NCBI RefSeq assembly: GCF_043555835.1
Contig: NZ_JBIGHV010000004.1
Coordinates: forward strand, 124,001 to 188,000
Direction: 5' to 3'
Length of the DNA: 64,000 nt
From: Pelomonas parva
GTDB taxonomy: Bacteria > Pseudomonadota > Gammaproteobacteria > Burkholderiales > Burkholderiaceae_C
Both the position numbers and the translations under genes were made by a program. The notes below the pieces were generated by a model. That model was not told the origin of the DNA and did no database searches. It was given only the letters and a program-made list of their open reading frames with translations. Below are positions 9,101-16,134 of this stretch, one piece after another (the first letter of the stretch is position 1; every line of letters begins with the position of its first letter).

Positions 9101-9436
9101 GGTGTTCTCGGCAAGCAGATGCCAGAACAGCGTGGCCTCGTCGGCGGCCAGACGCAGCTGCAGGCGCAGGGCCAGGTCTTGCCAGCTGCCGCGCATTTCG
9201 AAGGCGCCCGCTTCGGCGTGGACGCTCAACGCCGACTGCGGCCCGAGCAGCGGCACGGCCTGCCAGCCGGCTGCGTCGCGGCGGCGCAACCAGATATTGG
9301 CCGGCCCACCTTCCAGCTCGTTGCCGGGGAACAGGTTGAGCAGCAGGCCGGGCGCGAGCAGCAGCCGGCGCAGCGCGCCGTGAGACAGCAGCTCGGCTTC
9401 GAGGCCGGCGGTGTTGCGAATGGAATGGACGGTCAT
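6152..9436 (-). CDS. GH94 glycoside phosphorylase, probable 1,2-beta-oligoglucan phosphorylase
   Basis: A 1,094-residue cytosolic protein without signal peptide. The N-terminal half is a beta-sandwich-rich region, and the C-terminal half is an (alpha/alpha)6 barrel with GH94 features: GGGWGTRDVCQG, FERERSIRAGDSHGDIVFWPLL, and HGDWNDSLQP whose Asp741 fits the general acid of GH94 enzymes. Family members split beta-glucosidic bonds with phosphate to give glucose 1-phosphate. Cellobiose and chitobiose phosphorylases have about 800 residues; a length near 1,090 fits 1,2-beta-oligoglucan phosphorylases, and a GH144 gene lies in the same operon. The ATG at 9436 overlaps the esterase stop by four bases. 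An upstream in-frame extension into the esterase is spurious. Substrate assignment is inference. Confidence 0.85.
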   Translation of the reverse strand: MTVHSIRNTAGLEAELLSHGALRRLLLAPGLLLNLFPGNELEGGPANIWLRRRDAAGWQAVPLLGPQSALSVHAEAGAFEMRGSWQDLALRLQLRLAADEATLFWHLLAENTSTAACEIAPVLVQDVGLADYGAVRTNEFYVSHYLDLQPLHDATHGVLLAARQNQAQKGLHPWLLAGSLRRAESFATDAAQVWGHAAREGLAPPALTAGLPGQRLQHEHAVVALQDAPIALAPGASVAAGFFLTLQTHHPEATSDADLARLPALLALPEAQAAEPVDMPGLPPAASLFASAPQLASLDLDAESRRQLFTGERRHEEWQDGKLLSFFSGDAAHVVLRAKELLVQRPHGHILRSGDHLLPDEGALTSTCWMGGVFHSMLTQGHVSINRLLSTQRSLLGLFRTAGLRVFVAAASDDWQLLGLPSAFEMQPQRCRWLYAHAGGLIEVTAEAGAAPDAMTFALRVLQGGPLRVRVSLNLALGGDDGAEPRKPAWVHSGDQLRITPPEGSGLAERFPEGAFVVDAPGLVIVGDDGRLYDDGVSRGEPLLVLDFAPATAVEMTLRGELLQATPPAPQPLALPHWQLAHPALAQLRDILPWYAHNALVHYLSPRGLEQYSGGGWGTRDVCQGPLEMLLALGQPAPVRDLLLRVFAAQNPDGDWPQWFMFFERERSIRAGDSHGDIVFWPLLGLAQYLIASGDAGLLDEVVAFHDGEPATLAAHVEQALALIRQRVVPGTGLAAYWHGDWNDSLQPADPALRERMCSAWTVTLHHQMLHTLATAFGRIGRSAEAAGLIAEAASVRAEFQRLLVQDDVATGYALFPEQGERELWIHPRDTRTGLRYSLLPMMHAVLDSLFTPEQARLQAELIEQHLKGPDGARLFDAPLPYRGGPSRFFQRAETSSFFGREIGIMYMHAHLRYAQMLAHLGHAEAFLQALTLAHPIALTDRVPSASRRQANCYYSSSDAAFADRYVAQAHYGRALAGEVALDGGWRIYSSGPGIALGLVIGSLLGLRLEHDALVVDPVMPAVLDGLTVQLTLADLRFELTYRVGARGHGVERVRDAAGQELPAQRRLHAYRMGALALTRPAAGSVSRWTIELG

Positions 9437-10155
9437 GTTTGTCGCTGCGCCAACAGCCAGGGCAGCAGTTCGGGGTCTTGGTAGGCGGGGGTCCACGAAT
9501 CGTGGCCCACGCCGGGGTAGATGGTCAGGGAGGCCATGCCGCCGGCCGCGCGCAGCGCCTCGACGCAGGCCACGTGGGGCGCCAGCGGCACGACCTGGTC
9601 CTGATCGCCGTGGTAGGCGCGCACCTGCACGTTGCGCATCGCGGCGACCTTGGCCGGATCGCCAAAACCGCAGACCGGCGCGATGGCCGCGAGGTCGCGC
9701 GGGTAGGTGGTGGCCCACTGCCACATGCCGTAGCCGCCCATGGACAGCCCGGTGCCGGTGCAGCGCTGCGGATCGACAGGCAGCCGGCCCTGCAACGCGC
9801 CCAGCAGCTTGTGCAGGCGCTGCGGGTCCCAGCGCGCGCCCTCGTCGCACTGCGGGCTGATGAGGATGAAGGGGTAGGCCGCGCCGCGTGCGACATGCAT
9901 GGGCGGGCCGTGGACCTTGACCTTCTCCAGGTCGGTGCCGCGCTCGCCGGAGCCGTGCAGGAAGACAACCAGCGGCCAGCGCGCCGAAGTCTGGGTGTAC
10001 TCGCGCGGCAGCCAGACCCAGAAGCGCTCGCCCGCCAGTGTCCACGCGCGCTGCTCGCCGGCGGCCAGGCCGTCGGGCACCGTGGGCGGCAGCGCCGCGC
10101 AGGCAGTCAACAGCGCGGGTGTCGTCCACAGCAATTGGCGGCGGTTGATCGTCAT
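9433..10155 (-). CDS. Exported alpha/beta-hydrolase, esterase/PHB-depolymerase type
   Basis: A 240-residue alpha/beta hydrolase. The N-terminus NRRQLLWTTPALLTACAALP has a twin-arginine-like start and a lipobox-like LTAC, so it is probably exported by Tat and may be lipidated. The fold signatures are VVFLHGSGERG (oxyanion hole), GLSMGGYGMW (nucleophile Ser), GDQDQVVPL (Asp) and GVGHDSW (His). It overlaps both neighbours by four bases in the middle of the glucan operon. It may remove ester-linked substituents from the glucan, but that is a guess from context; a general esterase is the safe reading. Confidence 0.85.
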   Translation of the reverse strand: MTINRRQLLWTTPALLTACAALPPTVPDGLAAGEQRAWTLAGERFWVWLPREYTQTSARWPLVVFLHGSGERGTDLEKVKVHGPPMHVARGAAYPFILISPQCDEGARWDPQRLHKLLGALQGRLPVDPQRCTGTGLSMGGYGMWQWATTYPRDLAAIAPVCGFGDPAKVAAMRNVQVRAYHGDQDQVVPLAPHVACVEALRAAGGMASLTIYPGVGHDSWTPAYQDPELLPWLLAQRQT

Positions 10156-13112
10156 GGCGTGGGCTCCAGTTGAACGGTGTTGGCGCCGGCGGGCAGCGGC
10201 AGCTCGCGGCCCTGCCAGGGCAGTACACGGTTGTCGAGGTTAGCGCGCGGCAGCGGGCCGGCACCGGGCCAGGCCAGGCGAAGCTCGCCGGGAAGGCGGT
10301 CGGGGCGCCGGTCGATGTGCAATGTCCAGCCGGTGCTGTTGCGCACGAGGCGGTAGTCGAGCCGGCCCCAGGCGGTGGACAGGCCGGTCACGCCGATGTC
10401 GCCGGCCGCGCGCCAGGCGGGCGACAGGCCGGCGCCGAGGACGAGGCTGCCGGTGCTCTCGCGCTCGTAGGCGAGCAGGTCCAGCGCGGCGCGCAAGTAG
10501 TCGGACGAAATCCAGGCATGCGGCATGTCGCCGAGGAACTGCACCTTGCGCGCGTCGGGCAGCACGACCTCGGCCCAACTGTGCCAGCCGGCCGGGCGCT
10601 GGTGGGTGAAGAACCATGCGAGCAGCCGGTGCGCGTCGTCCACGCGGCCCAGGCGCGCCAGCGCGCTGACGTTGCGCAGCTCGTAGGGCGTGTAGTCCTT
10701 CCAGGCCTTGGCGCCGGTGATGCGCGCGTCGGCCTCGGCGACGTAGCGGTCGAAGGTGCCGCGCAGCAGATTGGCTGGCAGCTTGCCTTCGGCTTGCGCG
10801 GGGTTGAGTGCCATCGTCGTGGAGGTGGCGTCGAAGTCGCCGCGGTCAGCGGCGCCCGCGATGTGGTCGAGCTTGTAGTGCTTGGCCGTGGCGGCGATGG
10901 ACGCGCTCAGATCGGCTTCGAATTCGTCGCGGGACACCGCCCAGCGAACGGCGTGTGGCGTGTCGCCCAGCGCCTGCGCGATCTGCACGGCGTCCTTGTA
11001 GCCACGCAGCGCCCAGAAGTCGTCCCAGTAGGAGTAGGCCGGCTTGTCGGAATAGCCCTCGTGGCTGATGGAGGGTGGCATCAGCCCTTTGAATCTTGGA
11101 TCGGCGCCGGGCTTGCGCTCGCTCTGTCGCAACGCCTCCATCCACGCGACGACGCGCTGCACGTGCGGCCAATGGCGCTGCAACAGCGCGCGGTCCTGCG
11201 TGTGCCGCCACAGCTCGGCGACGGCGAACAGATATTGGCCGTGGCTGTCGTTCTCGACGACCGGGTCGGCGCCGCGCTGGTCCACGCAGCAGGGCACCTT
11301 GCCGGACTCGAAGATGAAGCCGGCGTACCAGTCGACGAACTCGCGCGCCGCCTGCAGCTCGCCCATGCGCACAAGGCCGGCCACCATCATGGCGCCGTCG
11401 CGAATCCAGGCGCGGGCATAGGAGCGCGTGCCGGGGCGCAGCGAGGGGCCGTCGCGGGCCATGAGGATCTGCGCGAGCGCGGCGCGCATCGTGTCGACGA
11501 TGGGCTGGGCTTGCGGGGGCAGGCGCAACTCCAGCACGCCGAGACGGTCACGCCATTGCGCGGCGGCGACGGCGAGGCGGGTGTCGAGGGCGGTCGCATC
11601 TCCTCCCGTGACCCAGCCGATGGTGCGGGCTTCGCCGGGCGCTAACTCAACATCGAAGCGCATCAGCGCCGAGGGCAGTTGCTCGCTGTCGGTCAGCTGT
11701 GTCAGCGGCGGGGCTTGCAGCAGTGACGCGAGGCCAGGGCCCGCGCCCCAGGGCGCGGCGCGGACTTCGGCGGGCGTCTCGCGCGGCTTGATGTTCAAGC
11801 TGGACGCCGTGAGCTGAGCGTCGCCCCAGGCCAGCATGGGCAGCGGGCTGACGCCGCCCGGCGTCGACAGGAACTGCTGCGGCGGGTTGACCTGCCAGGG
11901 GCGCAGGGCGAGCAGCAGCGAATACCGCTGCGGCTTGCCCGTCGGGTTGCGTAGCGTGTAGCGGGCCAGCAGGTGTGGGGCCTTGGCCGAGCCGTCGGCG
12001 CCGGCTTCGACGCGCAGCTCCACGTCGGCATGCCGCCACTGGACGACGGGCAGCGCGTGCTCGATGAGGCTGTGTTCGGTGCGAACCTGGGCCCAGGTGA
12101 CGAGGCGGCCATCGGCCAGCCGGACGACTGGCTCGATGCTGGGGCCGCCACGGGTCAGCTCGATGGCGCCGTCTTCGCTGACGAGCCCGGAGCGCTGCGC
12201 GCCGCCGTCCACGCCGGCGACCGTCCAATAGTTCTGCTCGCCGAGGAAGGCGCGGGGCAGTTCGCCACGCGGCAGGGCCTTGGCGACCTCAGCGATGGCG
12301 GCATTGCGGTCGGGCCATTGCGCGGCATCGCGCAGTTCGACCTCGGGCGGCTTCTTGCCTTCGTGGCGAACCCGCAGCCACCGCCATTCCTGCTCGCCGA
12401 GGAAGAGCGCGCGGCCGGGGCGGGCGGACAGCAGCTTCCAGCGCCGGTTGTCGTCGGACACCTCGACACGCGTGGCCGCACCGCTGGCAAACCACAGGCC
12501 GTTGAACTCGCGCAGGCGGTGGAAGTCCAGCGTCACTTCGCCGCCGCCGAGCTTGCGTCTGGGTTCGGGCCAGGTCTTGGGCGCGGGGTCGCGGGGTTCG
12601 AGGTTCAGTGCGCCGACGCACAGGGACCCGGTCCCGCCGCCGCCCTGCTGGCCGGCAACGACGACGAACTCGATGAATTGGCTGCGTGTGAGCGTGCGGT
12701 CCTGCGTCGGGCCCCAGGCGAAGGCGATATGGCGGCGCTTGAAGCTGGTGTCGGTGAGCGTGTCGGGCAGGGCCAGCGCGGGGCGGTTGATCCACCAGAC
12801 GTTGTCACCGCTGGCGTCGACGAACTTGATCTGCACGTCGTTGGTTGTGCTCGTGCCTTTGATCTGTGTGGTCAGGGCAAAGTCTGTCGGCCAGTCGAGT
12901 GGCAGTTCGCGGCGGAGGACGGCGTAACCGGAGACGCCGGAGAAGTCGTAGTCGAGGCAGAGGCTGTCGTCCTTGACGTCACGGCGGACGGTCGCCTTCA
13001 CCTGGTCGGAGGCGGTGGCCTGCCAAGGGGTGGCGTCCTTCATGTCGTCGAGGACGGTGGCAGTGGCCATCTGTGCGATGGTCAGCATCAGCGGGAGAAG
13101 GACGTATCTCAT
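10152..13112 (-). CDS. Exported six-hairpin glycosidase-like protein, function unknown
   Basis: A 986-residue protein with a Sec signal peptide (MRYVLLPLMLTIAQMATATV). Residues about 20-170 look like a carbohydrate-binding beta-sandwich and 190-270 like a discoidin/F5-8-type segment (VTLDFHRLREFNGLWF). From about residue 540 there is an (alpha/alpha)6 barrel like GH15, GH63 or amylo-1,6-glucosidase, with RAWIRDG at 567-573 (W569, D572), PVVENDSHGQYLFAVAELW, and YWDDFWALRGYKDA. Acidic residues D572, E/D in VENDSHGQ and D in YWDDF could be catalytic. The start at 13112 is preferred to a GTG at 13160 because it gives a normal signal peptide. I cannot name a characterised family; its place between the permeases and the phosphorylase implies a periplasmic role on the same glucan. 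Confidence 0.8.
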   Translation of the reverse strand: MRYVLLPLMLTIAQMATATVLDDMKDATPWQATASDQVKATVRRDVKDDSLCLDYDFSGVSGYAVLRRELPLDWPTDFALTTQIKGTSTTNDVQIKFVDASGDNVWWINRPALALPDTLTDTSFKRRHIAFAWGPTQDRTLTRSQFIEFVVVAGQQGGGGTGSLCVGALNLEPRDPAPKTWPEPRRKLGGGEVTLDFHRLREFNGLWFASGAATRVEVSDDNRRWKLLSARPGRALFLGEQEWRWLRVRHEGKKPPEVELRDAAQWPDRNAAIAEVAKALPRGELPRAFLGEQNYWTVAGVDGGAQRSGLVSEDGAIELTRGGPSIEPVVRLADGRLVTWAQVRTEHSLIEHALPVVQWRHADVELRVEAGADGSAKAPHLLARYTLRNPTGKPQRYSLLLALRPWQVNPPQQFLSTPGGVSPLPMLAWGDAQLTASSLNIKPRETPAEVRAAPWGAGPGLASLLQAPPLTQLTDSEQLPSALMRFDVELAPGEARTIGWVTGGDATALDTRLAVAAAQWRDRLGVLELRLPPQAQPIVDTMRAALAQILMARDGPSLRPGTRSYARAWIRDGAMMVAGLVRMGELQAAREFVDWYAGFIFESGKVPCCVDQRGADPVVENDSHGQYLFAVAELWRHTQDRALLQRHWPHVQRVVAWMEALRQSERKPGADPRFKGLMPPSISHEGYSDKPAYSYWDDFWALRGYKDAVQIAQALGDTPHAVRWAVSRDEFEADLSASIAATAKHYKLDHIAGAADRGDFDATSTTMALNPAQAEGKLPANLLRGTFDRYVAEADARITGAKAWKDYTPYELRNVSALARLGRVDDAHRLLAWFFTHQRPAGWHSWAEVVLPDARKVQFLGDMPHAWISSDYLRAALDLLAYERESTGSLVLGAGLSPAWRAAGDIGVTGLSTAWGRLDYRLVRNSTGWTLHIDRRPDRLPGELRLAWPGAGPLPRANLDNRVLPWQGRELPLPAGANTVQLEPTP

Positions 13113-13156
13113 GCTGTTGCTTTGTGCGAAGGCCCATGCCACCGAAAAGCCCCCCC

Positions 13157-13969
13157 TCACTTCACACTCCCCATCAACAACCCCTGCATGTAATACCTCT
13201 GCAGCGCCACAAACAACACCAGCACCGGCAACACCGTGATCACGGCCCCCGCCATCATCAATTCACTGTCCTGCACATGCTCCCGCGACAGCGCAGCCAA
13301 CGCCACCGGCAGCGTGTGCATCTCCCCGTCGGTCAGCACGATCAACGGCCACATGAAGTCGTTCCAGCTGCCCAGAAACGCGAACACGGCCAACGTCACC
13401 AGCACCGGCTTCAACGTCGGCAACACGATGTTCCAGAAGATCCGCCACTCCCCCGCGCCATCCAACCGAGCGGCTTCAAGCAACTCATCCGGTACCCCCC
13501 GCGCGTACTGGCGAACCAAAAATATCCCGAAGATCCCGGCCATGCTGGGGATCAGCACGCCCATCCAGGTGTTCACCAGCCCCATGCCCTTGAGCATCAG
13601 GAACAGCGGCAGCATCGCCACCTGCCCGGGAATGACCAACGCGGCGATCAACAACCCGAACACCCGCTCGCGATGGCGGAAGCGCAGCTTGGCGAACGAG
13701 TAGCCGGCCAAGGTGTTGAAGCTCACCGACATCAGCGTGCTCACCACTGCCAGCCCCAGGCTGTTGACGAAGGCGCGCTTCAGGCCGCCATCACCGAGCA
13801 GCGCCCGGTAGTGCACCAGCGTCGGCTCGTGAGGGATCAAAGGCGGTGGCAAGGTGGACGCACTGCCCGCGGGCATCAGCGACACGCAGACCATCCAGAT
13901 CAATGGAAAAACGGCCAGCCCGGCAAAGGCCCACAGCAGCCCGTTGACGAGCACGGTCTTGGGTTTCAT
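13157..13969 (-). CDS. Sugar ABC transporter permease, MalG type
   Basis: A 270-residue inner-membrane permease with six predicted helices. The EAA loop that contacts the ATPase is readable as ELLEAARLDGAGEWRIFWNIVLPTLKP. N-terminal MKPKTVLVNGLLWAFAGLAVFPLIWMVCVSLMP and the C-terminal ALQRYYMQGLLMGSVK are typical of the MalG/LacG branch of carbohydrate uptake (CUT1). It overlaps the MalF-type partner by four bases. No ATP-binding subunit is encoded in the operon, so a shared MsmK/UgpC-like ATPase elsewhere must energise it. Confidence 0.93.
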   Translation of the reverse strand: MKPKTVLVNGLLWAFAGLAVFPLIWMVCVSLMPAGSASTLPPPLIPHEPTLVHYRALLGDGGLKRAFVNSLGLAVVSTLMSVSFNTLAGYSFAKLRFRHRERVFGLLIAALVIPGQVAMLPLFLMLKGMGLVNTWMGVLIPSMAGIFGIFLVRQYARGVPDELLEAARLDGAGEWRIFWNIVLPTLKPVLVTLAVFAFLGSWNDFMWPLIVLTDGEMHTLPVALAALSREHVQDSELMMAGAVITVLPVLVLFVALQRYYMQGLLMGSVK

Positions 13970-14859
13970 GCGCCCTCCCCCGTCAGCCGCCGCTGCAGCG
14001 CAATCAAGCCCTTGCTGACCACCACGATGATGACGAAGAGCACGAAGGCAACCGCCGAGGCCAGGCCCAGGTTCCACCACTTGAAGCCTTCGTCGTACAT
14101 CAGGTACAGCACGCTGACCGTGCTCTGCAGCGGGCCGCCCTGGGTCATGACGTAAGGCTCGGCAAAGAGCTGGAAATAGCCCGCCGTCGTCAGGATGGCG
14201 ACCATCAAGAGCGTGGGCGCGATATTGGGCACGGTGATGTGGCGGAACTGCGCCCAGCTGCGCGCGCCGTCCAGCCGCGCGGCCTCGTACAGGTCGTGCG
14301 GCACGGCCTGCAGCGCGGCGATGAAGATGATCATGTTGCCGCCAAAGTTCTTCCACGCGGCGAAGCCAATGATGGTGGGCATCGACCAGTGCGGATCACC
14401 CAACCAATCGATGGGGTCGACACCGAAGGACAGCAAGGTGTAGTTCACCAGGCCGTACTTCACGTGGAAGAGATAACGCCAGATCACCGCGACCGCCACC
14501 AGCGTGGTGACGACGGGGGCGAACAGCGCGGTGCGCAGCAGCGGCTTGAAGCGGACCAGCTTCGACTGCAGCAGCACGGCGGCGGCAAGAGACAGCGCGA
14601 TGGACAGCGGCACGCCCAGCACGACAAAGTAAGCGGTGTTGCCCAGGGCCTGCCAGAACAGCGGCAGGCTCAGCACCTGGACGTAGTTGTTCCAGCCCTG
14701 CCAGCGCAGGTTGCCGATGTCGGCCAGCGCGTAGATGTCGAAGTCGGTCAGGCTCAGCGCCAGGCCGGCGAAGACGGGCACGCCGAAGAACAGCGCGATG
14801 ACGATGAGTGCCGGGGCGGCGAAGGCCCAGGCGGCGAGGGATTCGCGATTGCGCCTCAT
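13966..14859 (-). CDS. Sugar ABC transporter permease, MalF/UgpA type
   Basis: A 297-residue inner-membrane permease, partner of the MalG-type subunit. The EAA loop is LYEAARLDGARSWAQFRHITVPNIAP, and the ending FVLFVIIVVVSKGLIALQRRLTGEGA is typical of CUT1 permeases. The ATG at 14859 overlaps the stop of the binding-protein gene, and its own stop overlaps the MalG-type start, so binding protein and both permeases are translated as one coupled set. Import of oligosaccharides into the cytosol is the expected function. Confidence 0.93.
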   Translation of the reverse strand: MRRNRESLAAWAFAAPALIVIALFFGVPVFAGLALSLTDFDIYALADIGNLRWQGWNNYVQVLSLPLFWQALGNTAYFVVLGVPLSIALSLAAAVLLQSKLVRFKPLLRTALFAPVVTTLVAVAVIWRYLFHVKYGLVNYTLLSFGVDPIDWLGDPHWSMPTIIGFAAWKNFGGNMIIFIAALQAVPHDLYEAARLDGARSWAQFRHITVPNIAPTLLMVAILTTAGYFQLFAEPYVMTQGGPLQSTVSVLYLMYDEGFKWWNLGLASAVAFVLFVIIVVVSKGLIALQRRLTGEGA

Positions 14860-16127
14860 CCTGTGGCCTTGTCCAGCATCCAGCGGCGCTTTTCGAGGAT
14901 GCCGTCGACGCGGGCATCCAGGCCGCGCACGGCGACGTCGATGCTGTCCCGCCCACCGACGACGCGCGCGGCGGCGAACTGCATCTCGTTGGCGATGCGC
15001 TCCCACTCGGGCACGGCCGGCGTCGGGCGCACGCGCTCAAACTGGCGGAAGAAGGCGGCCGCGTGGCGGTCCCCGGCCAGCGTGCCGCCGCCTTCCAGCG
15101 GCATGGCCCAGGTGCTGCGGCGCGGCGGCAGGTCGCCGGTCAGACGGTAGAAGTCCAGCTGCACATCGGGCCGGCTCAGGTAGCTGATCAGCGCCCAGGC
15201 CTCGGGCTTGTGGCGCGAGCGCTTGAACATGGCGAGGCTGGCACCGCCGGCGATGGAGGCACCGAGACCGGTCGGCCCGGGCAGCTCGGCGGTGGTCCAC
15301 GCATCGCCCAGTTCGGGCGGCAGGCGGCGTTTGAACTCGCCGATGTTCCAGGGGCCGGAGATGTAGAAGGCGAAGGTGCCGCGCCCGAATTCCTGCCAGA
15401 CGTTGGCGACCTGGTTGTTCGTCAGGCCCGGCGCGTCGCCGAGTTGGAAGCGCTCGGCGTAGAAACCCAGCGCACGGCGGAAGTCGGGCGACGAGAAGTT
15501 GCCGAACCGGCCGCCCTCGCGCAGCACCTCGGACGGCTGCTGCAGCGCCAGCGCCAGCAGTGGTTCGAACTCGTTGGTGGGCAGCAGCAGCGGCGTGGCC
15601 ATGCCGTGTTCGCGCAGCTTTGCCAGGGCGGCGCGCCAGGCGGCCCAGTCCTGCGGGATCTGCGGGATGCCCGCCTGCGCGAGCAGGTCCTGGCGCACGA
15701 ACAGCAGCCGCGTGTCGACGTACCAGGGCAGTCCCACGCGCTGGCCGCTGGGCGCATTGGTGGCCCAGATGCCGGCGAAGTAGTCGGCCGCCTGCAGCAT
15801 CGGCGTGCGGTCTAGCCAGGGCTGCAGCGGCTCCAGCGCGCCCAGCGCCTGCATCTCGGGCAGCCAGGTGTTGCCCACCTGGGCGAGGTCCGGCGTCGCG
15901 TCGCCGGCGAACGCCGTCAGCAGCTTCTCGTGCGCAGCCGTCCAGGGCAGCTTCTCGACCTTCACGCGCACGTTCGGCCGCTCGCGCTCGAAGCCGGCGA
16001 TCAGCTCGGCCGCGACCTCCGCCTCCCGGCCCATGGCCCAGAAGCGCAGCGTCGTCGTGCCGCTGTCGCGCGCGCAGCCCGCCAGGGGAGCAACTGCAGC
16101 AGCGGTGAGCAGGCGGCGACGTTGCAT
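14856..16127 (-). CDS. Sugar ABC transporter substrate-binding lipoprotein
   Basis: A 423-residue extracellular solute-binding protein of the CUT1 cluster. The N-terminus MQRRRLLTAAAVAPLAGC has a lipobox (LAGC) with Arg residues that could act as a Tat signal, so the protein is probably an inner-membrane-anchored periplasmic lipoprotein. Type 1 signatures include TLRFWAMGREAEVAAELIAGFERERPNVRVKVEKLPW and WALISYLSRPDVQLDFYRLTGDLPPRR. It lies eight bases after the GH144 gene and overlaps the first permease. By analogy with Listeria sophoro-oligosaccharide loci, its ligand may be beta-1,2-gluco-oligosaccharides; this is inferred. Confidence 0.92.
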   Translation of the reverse strand: MQRRRLLTAAAVAPLAGCARDSGTTTLRFWAMGREAEVAAELIAGFERERPNVRVKVEKLPWTAAHEKLLTAFAGDATPDLAQVGNTWLPEMQALGALEPLQPWLDRTPMLQAADYFAGIWATNAPSGQRVGLPWYVDTRLLFVRQDLLAQAGIPQIPQDWAAWRAALAKLREHGMATPLLLPTNEFEPLLALALQQPSEVLREGGRFGNFSSPDFRRALGFYAERFQLGDAPGLTNNQVANVWQEFGRGTFAFYISGPWNIGEFKRRLPPELGDAWTTAELPGPTGLGASIAGGASLAMFKRSRHKPEAWALISYLSRPDVQLDFYRLTGDLPPRRSTWAMPLEGGGTLAGDRHAAAFFRQFERVRPTPAVPEWERIANEMQFAAARVVGGRDSIDVAVRGLDARVDGILEKRRWMLDKATG

Positions 16128-16134
16128 GAACGGG

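Noticed and set aside
9437..10264. N-terminal extension of the GH94 protein through the esterase gene.
   Set aside because: The extension is another frame of the esterase; the ATG at 9436 overlaps the esterase stop and gives a family-like start.
13113..13160. GTG start at 13160 for the 986-residue protein, overlapping the permease stop.
   Set aside because: It would put 16 residues before a normal signal peptide that begins at the ATG at 13112.
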